64,000 nt of DNA from assembly GCA_000701625.1 (NCBI GenBank), contig JNJK01000006.1, forward strand, positions 62,001 to 126,000. Direction: 5' to 3'. The DNA is from Lachnospiraceae bacterium MC2017. GTDB lineage: Bacteria; Bacillota; Clostridia; Lachnospirales; Lachnospiraceae. Both the position numbers and the translations under genes were made by a program. The notes under the pieces are model-generated. The model saw only the letters and a program-made list of their open reading frames with translations. It was not told the origin of the DNA and did no database searches. This document shows positions 36,101 to 44,524 of the stretch, piece after piece; position 1 is the first letter of the stretch; each line of letters starts with the position of its first letter.

Positions 36101-36129
36101 TTGACAAAGTGACTATGCTGAAGTAATAT
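36101..36129 (+). promoter_or_regulatory. Promoter of the T-box leader
   Basis: TTGACA (36101-36106) and TAATAT (36124-36129) at 17 bases. A CACTTTG/CAAAGTG inverted repeat (36092-36111) overlaps the -35. Confidence 0.88.
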
Positions 36130-36195
36130 AAGACTCAATTAAATGACGCCGTTGAAATCAAAAAACGGAGCTTCATTTATAATTTAATAATAAAA

Positions 36196-36482
36196 CCAAT
36201 GAGAAAGAGGAGTAGTTCATAAGAAGCTGACTCAGAGAGCTGCAGGTGGTGGGATTGCGGTACAGGGACTGTGAATGAATGGACTTTTGAGGGCAAACTG
36301 AAGGGATCATTAAATTGATCCGTATAGGTGAGACGGCTGTTCCCCGTTATAGGAAAACACATATGTTGGTATGTGGTAATGAGAGGGCATTTTATATGCC
36401 AAGCAAGGTGGTACCGCAGGAGTAGATTTTATTGCTCTTGTCCTTGCCAGTATGAAAACTGGCTGGGACAAGAGCTTTTTTC
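36196..36482 (+). promoter_or_regulatory. T-box riboswitch with Trp specifier
   Basis: Stem I shows AGTA (near 36211) facing GAA-TGG-A, where TGG (36280-36282) is the specifier codon for tryptophan; AGAGAG and GGTGGTGGG are typical stem I words. The T-box AAGGTGGTACCGC spans 36405-36417. Its upstream GCAAGG (36403-36408) can pair with CCTTGC (36442-36447) as antiterminator, exclusive with the terminator GCTCTTGTCC/GGGACAAGAGC plus T-run (36434-36482). Uncharged tRNA-Trp should switch the downstream importer on. Confidence 0.92.
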
Positions 36483-36554
36483 TTATAGAAAGATGCCTCT
36501 GATCCCTGCCAAATAAGCGCAAAAGGTGCAAAACACCGGGAAATGGAGGAAATT

Positions 36555-37646
36555 ATGAAAAACAACATGGTAAAGAAAGTTCTTTCTGTAGGACTTGCTG
36601 CTGTAATGGCACTTTCTCTTTCTGCATGCGGAAGCAGTTCATCGGCAACTACTGCAGTAGGAACAACGGCAGCTGCTGAAACGACTGCAGCAGGATCATC
36701 AGAGAGCAGCGCTTCAACAGAAGCGTCGGGAGAAATGAAGAAGATCGGTATGATCCAGTTTACGACAGTACCGTCTCTTGATAATTGCTATACAGGTTTC
36801 CTGCAGGGGCTTGAAGCAGAGGGATTTGTTGAAGGCCAGAATATTACGATCGATTTTCAGAATGCTAATGCTGAGCCTTCTACAGCTGATACAGAAGCTC
36901 AGACCATGGCACAGAAGAAGTATGATCTGATAGGTGCTATCGCTACTCCGGCGGCTATGAGCGCATATGGAGCATGTAAGGCAGATGGAATTCCCGTAGT
37001 ATTTACTGCGGTATCAGATCCGGTCGCAGCACAGCTTGTAGAAAGTCTTGATAAGTCAGGTACGATCTGTGCAGGTTCATCAGATCAGCTTCCGATAGAG
37101 GCACAGCTTAAGCTTATCAGAGCATTTCTTCCTGATGCAAAGAAGATCGGTATCCTCTATACAACCAGCGAACCTAATTCCATTACAGATCTGGAGATCA
37201 TCAAGGAACTCGCACCTAAGTATGATTTTGAGATCGTTGATCAGGGTGTGACAAATGCCAGTGAGGTGGTTTCCGGAGCACAGACCCTGGTTTCTAAGGG
37301 AGTTGACTGCTTCACAAACTTCACTGATAACAACGTAGTTAATAACCTTCCGAGCGTTCTTCAGGCAGCTACACAGGCAGGTATCCCTGTATTTGGTTCG
37401 GAAGAAGGACAGGTATATGACGGTTGTCTCGCATCTATCAGCATTGATTACGTAGCTCTTGGAAAAGAGACAGGTATCATCGCAGGTAAGATCCTTAAGG
37501 GAGAGCTGAAGCCTGAAGAATCCGCAATTTATACATCAAATGAAGGTTCACCGTTTATCAATACAGAAGTTGCTGAGTCACTTAACCTTGAAATTCCGGC
37601 AGATTATCAGGACGGTACAATGGTTACAACCGGAAGCAATAAATAA
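36555..37646 (+). CDS. trpX: Tryptophan ABC transporter, binding lipoprotein (TrpX type)
   Basis: A 363-residue lipoprotein (lipobox Cys25 in LSAC) with a Ser/Thr/Ala linker to about residue 60 and a type 1 periplasmic-binding fold of the ABC_sub_bind family. Family members bind varied ligands; the Trp T-box in front identifies this as the predicted tryptophan-uptake gene trpX. The start is set at 36555, five bases after GGAGGA; the frame is open to 36543, but that ATG is part of the ribosome binding site. Confidence 0.88.
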   Translation: MKNNMVKKVLSVGLAAVMALSLSACGSSSSATTAVGTTAAAETTAAGSSESSASTEASGEMKKIGMIQFTTVPSLDNCYTGFLQGLEAEGFVEGQNITIDFQNANAEPSTADTEAQTMAQKKYDLIGAIATPAAMSAYGACKADGIPVVFTAVSDPVAAQLVESLDKSGTICAGSSDQLPIEAQLKLIRAFLPDAKKIGILYTTSEPNSITDLEIIKELAPKYDFEIVDQGVTNASEVVSGAQTLVSKGVDCFTNFTDNNVVNNLPSVLQAATQAGIPVFGSEEGQVYDGCLASISIDYVALGKETGIIAGKILKGELKPEESAIYTSNEGSPFINTEVAESLNLEIPADYQDGTMVTTGSNK

Positions 37647-37672
37647 GAAATAAATTTAAGGAGCATAAGGTA

Positions 37673-38569
37673 ATGCAGATTTTTCTCGGTCTGTTGGAGG
37701 TAGTCCTTAGAGAAGGATTTATCTACGGCATCATGGCCATGGGTGTATATATCACATATAAGGTATTAAATTTTCCGGATCTTTCCGTTGATGGAACATT
37801 TCCTTTGGGATGCTGTCTTGCGGCAGAGCTTATAACAAAGGGAATGAATCCGTGGATCTCTTGTCTCATCTGTCTGGCAGCGGGTGGAGCAGCAGGTGCC
37901 CTTACAGGAGTGCTTCATGTGAAGCTTCGCATCACGGATCTGATGTCCGGTATCCTTGTCATGACGGCTTTATACAGCGTAAATATGGTCGTGACCGAGA
38001 AAAAAGCAATCCTTTCCATATTCAATATGCCGACGATTTTTAATTCTGGTATAGGCGGAAAATTGTATGGAATGTTTGGACAGTGGGGATGGGCGGTTAT
38101 GGCAGGAATTGTTTGCCTGGCGGTTAAGCTTATTCTGGATATGTACCTTGAAACCCGTTCGGGATTGCTTTTAAGGGCAGCCGGTAATAATCCGAAATTT
38201 GTCGTTTCAATCGGAAAAGATCCGGGAAATATGAAAATCCTTGGACTTATGATCGGAAATGCACTTACAGCTCTTTCCGGATGTGTACTTGCGCAGCAGA
38301 GAGAAAGCGCAGATGCAGGCAGCGGTACGGGAATGGTAGTTATGTCCCTTGCAGCTGTAATTATAGGAAGTGCAGTACTTGGAAAAGCGAAATATATCCG
38401 TTCAACGACAACTGCTGTCATAGGTATGATCGTTTACAGAGCATGTCTTACTATTGCAATGCAGCTTGGACTTGAAACAATTTATCTGAAGGCTCTTATG
38501 TCCATTTTGTTTGTGATCGCGTTAATTTCCTCCAGATACAATGATGAAAGGAGGAAGAAAAATGGATAA
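37673..38569 (+). CDS. trpY: Tryptophan ABC transporter, permease (TrpY type)
   Basis: A 298-residue permease with about eight membrane helices of the branched-chain amino-acid permease class; motifs LNFPDLSVDGTFPLG near residue 32 and ISSRYND at the end are typical of the family. It lies between the binding protein and the ATPase and overlaps the ATPase start by eight bases. Confidence 0.9.
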   Translation: MQIFLGLLEVVLREGFIYGIMAMGVYITYKVLNFPDLSVDGTFPLGCCLAAELITKGMNPWISCLICLAAGGAAGALTGVLHVKLRITDLMSGILVMTALYSVNMVVTEKKAILSIFNMPTIFNSGIGGKLYGMFGQWGWAVMAGIVCLAVKLILDMYLETRSGLLLRAAGNNPKFVVSIGKDPGNMKILGLMIGNALTALSGCVLAQQRESADAGSGTGMVVMSLAAVIIGSAVLGKAKYIRSTTTAVIGMIVYRACLTIAMQLGLETIYLKALMSILFVIALISSRYNDERRKKNG

Positions 38570-39344
38570 TTTTGTTTCGTTTGAGCATGTGTCAAAGATA
38601 TTTAATGCCGGAAGCATAAATCAAAATGTGATCTTTTCGGATTTTAATCTGAGCATTTCGAAAGGAAGTTTTGTAAGTGTGGTTGGTTCGAATGGATCAG
38701 GAAAAACAACTATGCTTAACCTGCTATGTGGTTCATTGCCGGTGGATACCGGAATGATAAAAGTTGGCGGAACTGATGTGACTAAGCTTAAGGAGCATCA
38801 GAGGAGTGCATTTTTAGGACGTGTGTACCAGGATCCTTCCGCCGGAACCTGTCCGAATCTAACGATCTTGGAAAATATGGCACTGGCAGATAATAAGGGT
38901 AAGAGTTATTTTCTTCAGAGAGGTGTAAATCGAAAGCGGATAAATGATTTTAAAGAGAAGCTTTCTCTCTTGAAGATGGGGCTGGAAGATAAGTTGGAAC
39001 AGAGAGTAAGCACTTTGTCCGGTGGACAGAGACAGGCTTTAGCTCTTCTCATTGCGGCGGAGACAGATCTTGATCTGTTGATCCTTGACGAGCATACTGC
39101 GGCACTTGACCCCAATTCTGCGGCTACCGTAATGGAACTCACAAAGAGAGTGGTTGAAGAAAAACATGTGACGACTCTTATGGTCACGCATAATCTGAAA
39201 TTTGCAGCGGATTATGGTGACAGACTTTTTATGATGCACCGTGGAAATATAGTGTACGATATTTCGGGAGAAACAAAAAAACAGGTCAGTATCCGTGATC
39301 TGACGGATAAATTTGATGAAATATCGATTGAAGACGGAAATTAA
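38562..39344 (+). CDS. trpZ: Tryptophan ABC transporter, ATPase (TrpZ type)
   Basis: A 260-residue ATPase: Walker A GSNGSGKTT, signature LSGGQRQALALL, Walker B LLILDEHTAAL (His in place of the usual Pro after Glu), switch His in MVTHNL. The start at 38562 follows AAAGGAGG inside the end of the permease gene; the frame is open 21 bases further up. The three genes make a complete importer. Confidence 0.92.
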   Translation: MDNFVSFEHVSKIFNAGSINQNVIFSDFNLSISKGSFVSVVGSNGSGKTTMLNLLCGSLPVDTGMIKVGGTDVTKLKEHQRSAFLGRVYQDPSAGTCPNLTILENMALADNKGKSYFLQRGVNRKRINDFKEKLSLLKMGLEDKLEQRVSTLSGGQRQALALLIAAETDLDLLILDEHTAALDPNSAATVMELTKRVVEEKHVTTLMVTHNLKFAADYGDRLFMMHRGNIVYDISGETKKQVSIRDLTDKFDEISIEDGN

Positions 39345-39374
39345 ATAATTGCATCGAAAATAGCGGTGTATGTA

Positions 39375-39424
39375 AAAACAGACAGGAAGTGAAGATAAAA
39401 ATCTTCGTTTCCTGTCTGTTTTGT
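39375..39424 (+). terminator. trpXYZ terminator
   Basis: AAAACAGACAGGAA and TTCCTGTCTGTTTT form a 14-pair stem with an inner GAAGAT/ATCTTC hairpin, T-rich on the downstream side. Confidence 0.92.
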
Positions 39425-39453
39425 GTTAGTATAGAGAGATTGTAAAACACTGA

Positions 39454-39477
39454 ATCCGACAAAGTCGGATTCTTTGT
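39454..39477 (+). repeat. Dispersed 24-base repeat, copy 3
   Basis: Here the repeat forms a perfect TCCGAC-AAA-GTCGGA hairpin followed by TTCTTTGT. It lies ten bases before rlmD. Confidence 0.75.
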
Positions 39478-39486
39478 TCTGTTTAT

Positions 39487-40977
39487 ATGGAATGGATGGA
39501 TATGAGAGACGAAAAGAAGAATAAGTTTAAGAGCGGAAATAGATTTAATGATAATAAAGCGCCTGTAAAGAAAAAGAGAACAGGCGGCAGAAACTCATCA
39601 TTTGGAAAGTTTGATGACAGAAAGAAACACCACGGAAAACGTACATCTGCTATGTTTGATACAAGTTTTATAGAAGTTCCGGAAGATGATCTTCTCTTTG
39701 ATGGTGGGGATGATTTTGAAGAATTTGATGCTTTTCAGGATTTTGATAAAAAGGAAAAGAAAGAAAAGCGCAAAAAATCTCAGTCACGCTGCCCTGTTTT
39801 TTCGCTTTGCGGAGCCTGCAAGCACATAGATGTACCGTATGAGGAGCAGCTGGAAGAAAAGCATAAGAAGCTCAAGAGACTGCTTGGTAAATACGGAAAG
39901 ATCGATCCTGTAGTTGGGATGAAAGATCCTCATCACTATCGCTGTAAGGTTACAGCAACATTTAAGCAGAAATATGATGGCACAGTTGAAGCAGGAAACT
40001 TCTCGGAAGGTTCGCGCAAGGTTGTTCCTGTTAAAAAGTGTTACCTTGAAGATCCCGTTGCTGACAGGATAATCCAGAGTGTAGCAGATCTCATAAAGAG
40101 CTTTAAGATGAAAGTTTATAATGAGAAAAACGGTTATGGACTGATCCGTTACTGTATGGTCCGCGTCGGAAAAAATACAGGAGAGATCATGGTGATAATC
40201 GTTACCCGTTCGCCTGTATTTCCTTCTAAAAATAACTTTGTTAAAGCGCTTAGAGAAAAGCATCCGGAGATCACGACTATCGTACAGAATGTGAATGACC
40301 GTACGGATTCGATGATCCTGGGACCGAGGGATAATGTTCTTTATGGTAAGGGTTATATCATAGATAAGCTTTGCGGAAAGACGTTCAGACTGTCGCCCAG
40401 ATCTTTCTATCAGGTAAATCCGGTGCAGACAGAGTTGCTTTATAAAAAGGCTGTGTCTCTTGCAGGACTTACAGGAAAGGAAACTGTTCTCGATGCATAT
40501 TGCGGAACAGGAACTATCGGAATCATAGCTGCTGATAATGCTGATAAAGTAATCGGTGTGGAGCTTTCTCCTGAAGCGGTGAAGGATGCCCATATCAATA
40601 TAAAGCAGAATGATGTGCCGAGTCTGACAAATGGAAAGAGACCTGCAAAGGTTGAAGTATATCAGGGAGATGCAGGTGAATTTCTGACTGAATACTATAG
40701 AGAAGGCGGCAGAGTAGATACCGTCATCATGGATCCGCCGAGAGCAGGTTCGTCCGATGAATTTATCGGGACGCTTCGTGAACTTCTGCCGGACAAAATT
40801 GTGTACGTATCATGTAACCCTGTAACGCTTGCGCGTGATCTTGAGAAGCTTACAGAATATCAGCCCGGAAAGGCAGGTTACTTTGTAAAGACTATAGCTC
40901 CGTATGATATGTTCCCGTTCACAGATCACGTCGAGACGGTAGTATTGTTGTCCAAGAAGAACACACATAAAAGATAA
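39487..40977 (+). CDS. rlmD: 23S rRNA (uracil-5-)-methyltransferase, RlmD/RumA type
   Basis: A 496-residue SAM-dependent methyltransferase. The SAM motif LDAYCGTGTIGI is near residue 335, the catalytic Cys lies in YVSCNPVTLARDL (about 443), and a partial Fe-S Cys motif CPVFSLCGACKH is near 100. Instead of a TRAM domain the first 95 residues are a low-complexity tail, first strongly basic, then acidic (PEDDLLFDGGDDFEEFD). The start may be 39487 or 39502; neither has a good ribosome binding site. Confidence 0.9.
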   Translation: MEWMDMRDEKKNKFKSGNRFNDNKAPVKKKRTGGRNSSFGKFDDRKKHHGKRTSAMFDTSFIEVPEDDLLFDGGDDFEEFDAFQDFDKKEKKEKRKKSQSRCPVFSLCGACKHIDVPYEEQLEEKHKKLKRLLGKYGKIDPVVGMKDPHHYRCKVTATFKQKYDGTVEAGNFSEGSRKVVPVKKCYLEDPVADRIIQSVADLIKSFKMKVYNEKNGYGLIRYCMVRVGKNTGEIMVIIVTRSPVFPSKNNFVKALREKHPEITTIVQNVNDRTDSMILGPRDNVLYGKGYIIDKLCGKTFRLSPRSFYQVNPVQTELLYKKAVSLAGLTGKETVLDAYCGTGTIGIIAADNADKVIGVELSPEAVKDAHINIKQNDVPSLTNGKRPAKVEVYQGDAGEFLTEYYREGGRVDTVIMDPPRAGSSDEFIGTLRELLPDKIVYVSCNPVTLARDLEKLTEYQPGKAGYFVKTIAPYDMFPFTDHVETVVLLSKKNTHKR

Positions 40978-40991
40978 GAATATTGATTTTA

Positions 40992-41053
40992 AAGGCTTGC
41001 CCGGAAAGTACCGTTAAATGGTGCTTTCAGCCCTGGGCAAGCCTTTTCTTTTT
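40992..41053 (+). terminator. rlmD terminator
   Basis: GGCTTGCCC (40994-41002) and GGGCAAGCC (41035-41043), with an inner GAAAGTACC/GGTGCTTTC pair, then TTTTCTTTTT. The stretch 41054-41276 has weak overlapping frames on both strands and nothing I can support. Confidence 0.93.
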
Positions 41054-41276
41054 AGGTGGAAATCGACCTTATGGGAACTGGTCAATAGCGAAAAAGTTGA
41101 CACGGCACTATGGATATTGGGGAAGTGCATACAGTTCAACGATAGGTTTGGGGTGGAAAACGTGCTCCACAAATTTTCGATAATGATGTTGATTAGACGA
41201 TATTGCCAGAACAGGAGAGAAAATGTATAATTGCTCTTTGTATACAAAATGATAGCTGATTGTAGAGGTATAATTT

Positions 41277-42011
41277 ATGACGACAACAGATTTGATGTTA
41301 TATACATTTATCGGAGTTATTCTTTTAACAGTTTTAATTATCATAATTGTGAAATTTTTTGAAAATCCCTTCGAATATCCTGAAGTATTAACCAGAATCA
41401 ATTTGTCCGGTCGTAGACGTCCGTCATATATAGACTGCATTGACCAGTGGATTATTGATGATTCTGATACATCAATAATGGATGAATACAACTATGCCTT
41501 AGATAAATGGGATGAAAAATGTGAGGCACGGATTAAAAAAACGATACTTTGGAAAAAAAGAAAAATTCAATTTTATCAAAATATGAGAAATGAAGTATTG
41601 GATTATAACTATCATATGTTTGTGTTTGAATTTTTCCGGAGACAAACTAGATATCAACAGGAAAACTATAATAGAACTGCCTACTATGTAAATCATGTTG
41701 AAAAGACCATTACTAAAAGTTTACAAGAAATGCTGGATATTGAAGAGGAGCTTTCAGAAATAGATTTTGAAACAACACGAGAAAAATACCATGCTAAGAA
41801 TCAGCGAAGATTGATGACAAAGGAACTGAGAAGAAGCATCATGGAGCGGGATAACTATACTTGTCAAATATGTGGAAAATATATGCCAGATGAGGTTGGA
41901 CTTCATATTGATCATATCATACCTATAAAAAAGGGTGGAAAAAGTGTTGAAAGTAATCTTCAGGTGCTGTGTGATAAGTGTAATTTGAGTAAGGGAACTA
42001 GTAGGCAATGA
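41277..42011 (+). CDS. Membrane-anchored HNH nuclease-like protein
   Basis: A 244-residue protein with one N-terminal membrane helix (about 5-27), a charged helical middle, and a C-terminal HNH domain: CQICGKYMPDE (Cys196, Cys199), GLHIDHIIPI (His210, Asp212, His213), then NLQVLCDKCNLSKG. HNH motifs cut DNA or RNA. A nuclease tethered to the membrane would suit incoming DNA or abortive infection, but no partner gene is adjacent. The AT-rich sequence and location after rlmD mark the beginning of accessory DNA. Confidence 0.8.
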   Translation: MTTTDLMLYTFIGVILLTVLIIIIVKFFENPFEYPEVLTRINLSGRRRPSYIDCIDQWIIDDSDTSIMDEYNYALDKWDEKCEARIKKTILWKKRKIQFYQNMRNEVLDYNYHMFVFEFFRRQTRYQQENYNRTAYYVNHVEKTITKSLQEMLDIEEELSEIDFETTREKYHAKNQRRLMTKELRRSIMERDNYTCQICGKYMPDEVGLHIDHIIPIKKGGKSVESNLQVLCDKCNLSKGTSRQ

Positions 42012-42083
42012 CGATTTTTGGCTAATGTTTAGAAAAAAGAGTAGCAGTCTCTCTGTTTTGGGAGATAGCTACTCTTTTGAAAT

Positions 42084-42680
42084 TTACAGATATCTGTTGT
42101 AGTACATTTCTTTCGCGTACGTCTGGATTTTATCAATGAAGGCGTATGATTGTGATTTTCCACGTCCTAAATTAACTTTCTCAAAAATTTCATTCTTTTG
42201 ATATCCGTTTAGTAGAAGATTCAGGATGTTCTCTGCTTCGGGATATTTTTTAGAAACCTTCGCAATAAGATCTTTGATAGTCATCATCAGAAAAGCGATG
42301 TCTTCGTTATCTGTGGTTCCGGTGGGGTCAAAACCATGACTGTATTTAGTATTGGCTTTTTCTATAAATTCATCCAAGGGGAGGTCTATAGATGAGGGGG
42401 CGTATTTATGTTTAAGGTATCGTTCAACGTCATCATTGAAGATCCTCATATATACATCCATAAATCCCTTTCTGTAAGGAATAAAAACTATAGGAACCTT
42501 CTTACCGTAAGGAAAAGTCCAAGTTTCAACGTTATCATAGTTGAGCCCCATTGGTAAAAGTGTTGTAATCATTTCCGTTGATAATACCGCTGGGACCAAT
42601 TCTTCATCTGCTCTGAAAGGCTGCCCGTTAAATGAACATCTGTTGCTAAAGTTACGATAATTGCTGTTTTTCTCTGCCAT
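42084..42680 (-). CDS. Unknown protein with possible sigma-region-4-like HTH
   Basis: A 198-residue protein I do not recognise. The C-terminal part (AENILNLLLNGYQKNEIFEKVN, cut here to its outline: ILNLL, then GYQKNEIFEKV, then SYAFIDKIQ) has the spacing of a sigma-70 region 4 helix-turn-helix. The N-terminal part is mixed alpha/beta. The ribosome binding site CAGGAGG is part of an inverted repeat upstream. It runs against all neighbours, and could regulate the island genes; this is inference. Confidence 0.55.
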   Translation of the reverse strand: MAEKNSNYRNFSNRCSFNGQPFRADEELVPAVLSTEMITTLLPMGLNYDNVETWTFPYGKKVPIVFIPYRKGFMDVYMRIFNDDVERYLKHKYAPSSIDLPLDEFIEKANTKYSHGFDPTGTTDNEDIAFLMMTIKDLIAKVSKKYPEAENILNLLLNGYQKNEIFEKVNLGRGKSQSYAFIDKIQTYAKEMYYNRYL

Positions 42681-42689
42681 ATGGCTTGC

Positions 42690-42729
42690 CTCCTGTGATT
42701 GTCTTTTGTGTGTGACAAATTCACAGGAG
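42690..42729 (-). promoter_or_regulatory. RBS-sequestering inverted repeat
   Basis: CTCCTGTGATTGTC (42690-42703) and GACAAATTCACAGGAG (42714-42729) pair through 14 bases with a two-base bulge. On the minus strand the stem includes the CAGGAGG ribosome binding site of the gene ending at 42680, so the mRNA could hide it. Confidence 0.65.
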
Positions 42730-42864
42730 AACGAGACGCCTAGACTATGTTTCAGAGCTACTTGAAGTTTGAAAAAATACAGCTAAAGCGTTATATTTTT
42801 AGTGGGGTTTGTTAGGATTTACTACGAGTTACTCGGAGCATATTCTAACGATAAAACTAAAAAT

Positions 42865-42945
42865 GTCCCTGTGTTTTGTTCACAAGGACATCCCATAGTT
42901 AGCAGAGTTGGTGCGCTATAGTTGCTAAAGTTGGTAGAGTTGGTG
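42865..42945. repeat. Hairpin and GTTGGT repeats before the defence operon
   Basis: GTCCCTGTG (42865-42873) and CACAAGGAC (42881-42889) form a hairpin. Downstream, AGAGTTGGTG occurs at 42904-42913 and again at 42936-42945, with AAAGTTGGT between. The second copy ends 22 bases before the first gene of the operon, so these may be binding sites for its regulator. Confidence 0.5.
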
Positions 42946-42967
42946 TTTTGAAATAGAAGGACAAATA

Positions 42968-43855
42968 ATGTCAAAGGATGAAAAAATAAGACTTTGTGGC
43001 GGTACTTTTTTTACATTAATTCTGGAGGCAAGGAGGCCGAGATTGTCCGTTCGGCAACATTACATGGGAGAAACAGACGGACTTTCCGAACCAGAAACAT
43101 TGGTAGGTTTGGCAAAAATTGTTGTTCCTGATTTTAAGGCCCCATCAAAGACAATGATGAAAACCATAAAGGGTAATACATATGACTTTAAGAGCTGTAA
43201 AAATAAGGGAGGTACATACTTTCCGTTTGGAAATAAAAATGCATTAAAGGCGTTTGATAATAGAATTAGATCTGAATATGGATATGTATTAAATGAAATG
43301 ACATTATTTTGTGATAGTTTTATTCATATGAAGGACAGTACAAAAAAAGATGAGACCTTAATTAAGGCGCTTATTGAAATAATTGATTCAGATGATTCAA
43401 TACCTTCAGATCAATTATTTTATGTAAACAAAGATGGAACAGCGGTATGCAAGGACAGGTTAGTCGTAGAGAAAGAAATTTGTTTTCAGTCTTTTTTGCT
43501 TGGGGTGTTTCATTTTGCAATAATGAGAAAAGAACCCGCAAGCATTGGAAAGTATACTTACGAAAGATGGTGTCCTTCTAAGAGTGGCGGGCAAAGAGGG
43601 TATGAGGGGAATGTTGGAGAACATGTGAAGCATAAAATATCTTTATCCTATGTTAGCCCCGTCGAAAGTATAGATGCAGAGGTTATAGATTTGATCGAAG
43701 AAGAGAAAACAGAAGAAAAAACTGAAACTAAAACAGATGTTAATGCTAAGCCACAAATGACTTTTAATTTTAATGTTACCGGTAATAACAATAGTTTTTA
43801 CAATCATGTTAATACTGTAAATAACTACTATGGAGATAAGAAGGATGGACAATAA
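42968..43855 (+). CDS. Unknown protein with Asn-rich C-terminal tag
   Basis: A 295-residue protein not recognised. The N-terminal 220 residues are a mixed globular domain (opening LCGGTFFTLILEA, with FPFGNKNALKAF and KYTYERWCPSKSGG); a Glu/Lys/Thr linker follows, then a tail reading FNFNVTGNNNSFYNHVNTV and NNYYG. Such N-rich tails occur on proteins of bacterial conflict systems. It opens a same-strand run leading into type I restriction genes and overlaps the next gene by 11 bases. Confidence 0.6.
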   Translation: MSKDEKIRLCGGTFFTLILEARRPRLSVRQHYMGETDGLSEPETLVGLAKIVVPDFKAPSKTMMKTIKGNTYDFKSCKNKGGTYFPFGNKNALKAFDNRIRSEYGYVLNEMTLFCDSFIHMKDSTKKDETLIKALIEIIDSDDSIPSDQLFYVNKDGTAVCKDRLVVEKEICFQSFLLGVFHFAIMRKEPASIGKYTYERWCPSKSGGQRGYEGNVGEHVKHKISLSYVSPVESIDAEVIDLIEEEKTEEKTETKTDVNAKPQMTFNFNVTGNNNSFYNHVNTVNNYYGDKKDGQ

Positions 43856-44489
43856 TACTCAACCCGCAGGTCATGCATTATTGCAGAATATTAATAAGCC
43901 TACGGAGATTAATCTTCCGGGTGACAATAATACACTTATCGCTCATGCTGATAATGTTAACAATGAATATAATCAGGTACTAATATTTAGCAATCAATTG
44001 AGCAGTGGCAGAAATCCTGGATACACATTTTCAGGGTTTAATACTGATTTTTATAATCTTATTGTAGTGGCTGATGGTGATTTGAATGATACAAATCATT
44101 TCTTGGTAGATAAAAGTAGAGCAATTACAGAAAGTACATCACCAGAATTGAAAGAAGCATATGCGGCACTAACGCCAGAAGCAATAGATTGTGTAAAAAC
44201 ATTTCCTACAATTATTGCGGAAGAGAATCATCATTATGGAAAAACGGATGAATCTCAAATGGCTGTGTATGGAATGATTACTGACGTGAAAGTTCAGGAC
44301 AACGGAATAAAGGTTTATTATCAGCCATTGAATTGCGTCCCTCAGCAAAAACTCAATGATCTAGCGAAAGAATTAGGTCTTGGGAGAGCTGAATGTTTTA
44401 ATGAGCTCAATCGAATGCATTGGGCGATAAAGAAGATAAATTTGGTAGAGGTTTTAAGAGATAACGGGATACAAGTTTTTTCAATGTAA
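43845..44489 (+). CDS. Unknown protein with Asn-rich N-terminal segment
   Basis: A 214-residue protein, not recognised. Its beginning (INLPGDNNTLIAHADNVNNEY) follows the same pattern as the tail of the preceding protein, cut short here: N-rich, then H, then VNN, then Y. The rest is globular, with an HTH-like C-terminal helix set (NDLAKELGLGRAECFNELN). The start at 43845 lies within the preceding gene, so the two proteins are translated together and may bind each other. Confidence 0.6.
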   Translation: MDNNTQPAGHALLQNINKPTEINLPGDNNTLIAHADNVNNEYNQVLIFSNQLSSGRNPGYTFSGFNTDFYNLIVVADGDLNDTNHFLVDKSRAITESTSPELKEAYAALTPEAIDCVKTFPTIIAEENHHYGKTDESQMAVYGMITDVKVQDNGIKVYYQPLNCVPQQKLNDLAKELGLGRAECFNELNRMHWAIKKINLVEVLRDNGIQVFSM

Positions 44490-44524
44490 AAAAGGCGCCA
44501 TTACTAGTTTTTGGAGGTTAATAG

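Noticed and set aside
35808-36104. Open frame of 98 codons over tRNA-Pro
   Set aside because: Crosses the tRNA and its terminator; no ribosome binding site.
41014-41247. Overlapping frames on both strands after rlmD
   Set aside because: Both begin in the terminator region, have no ribosome binding site and no familiar composition.
42865-42945. CRISPR array
   Set aside because: Only two exact ten-base repeats; no regular repeat-spacer order here or elsewhere in the window.
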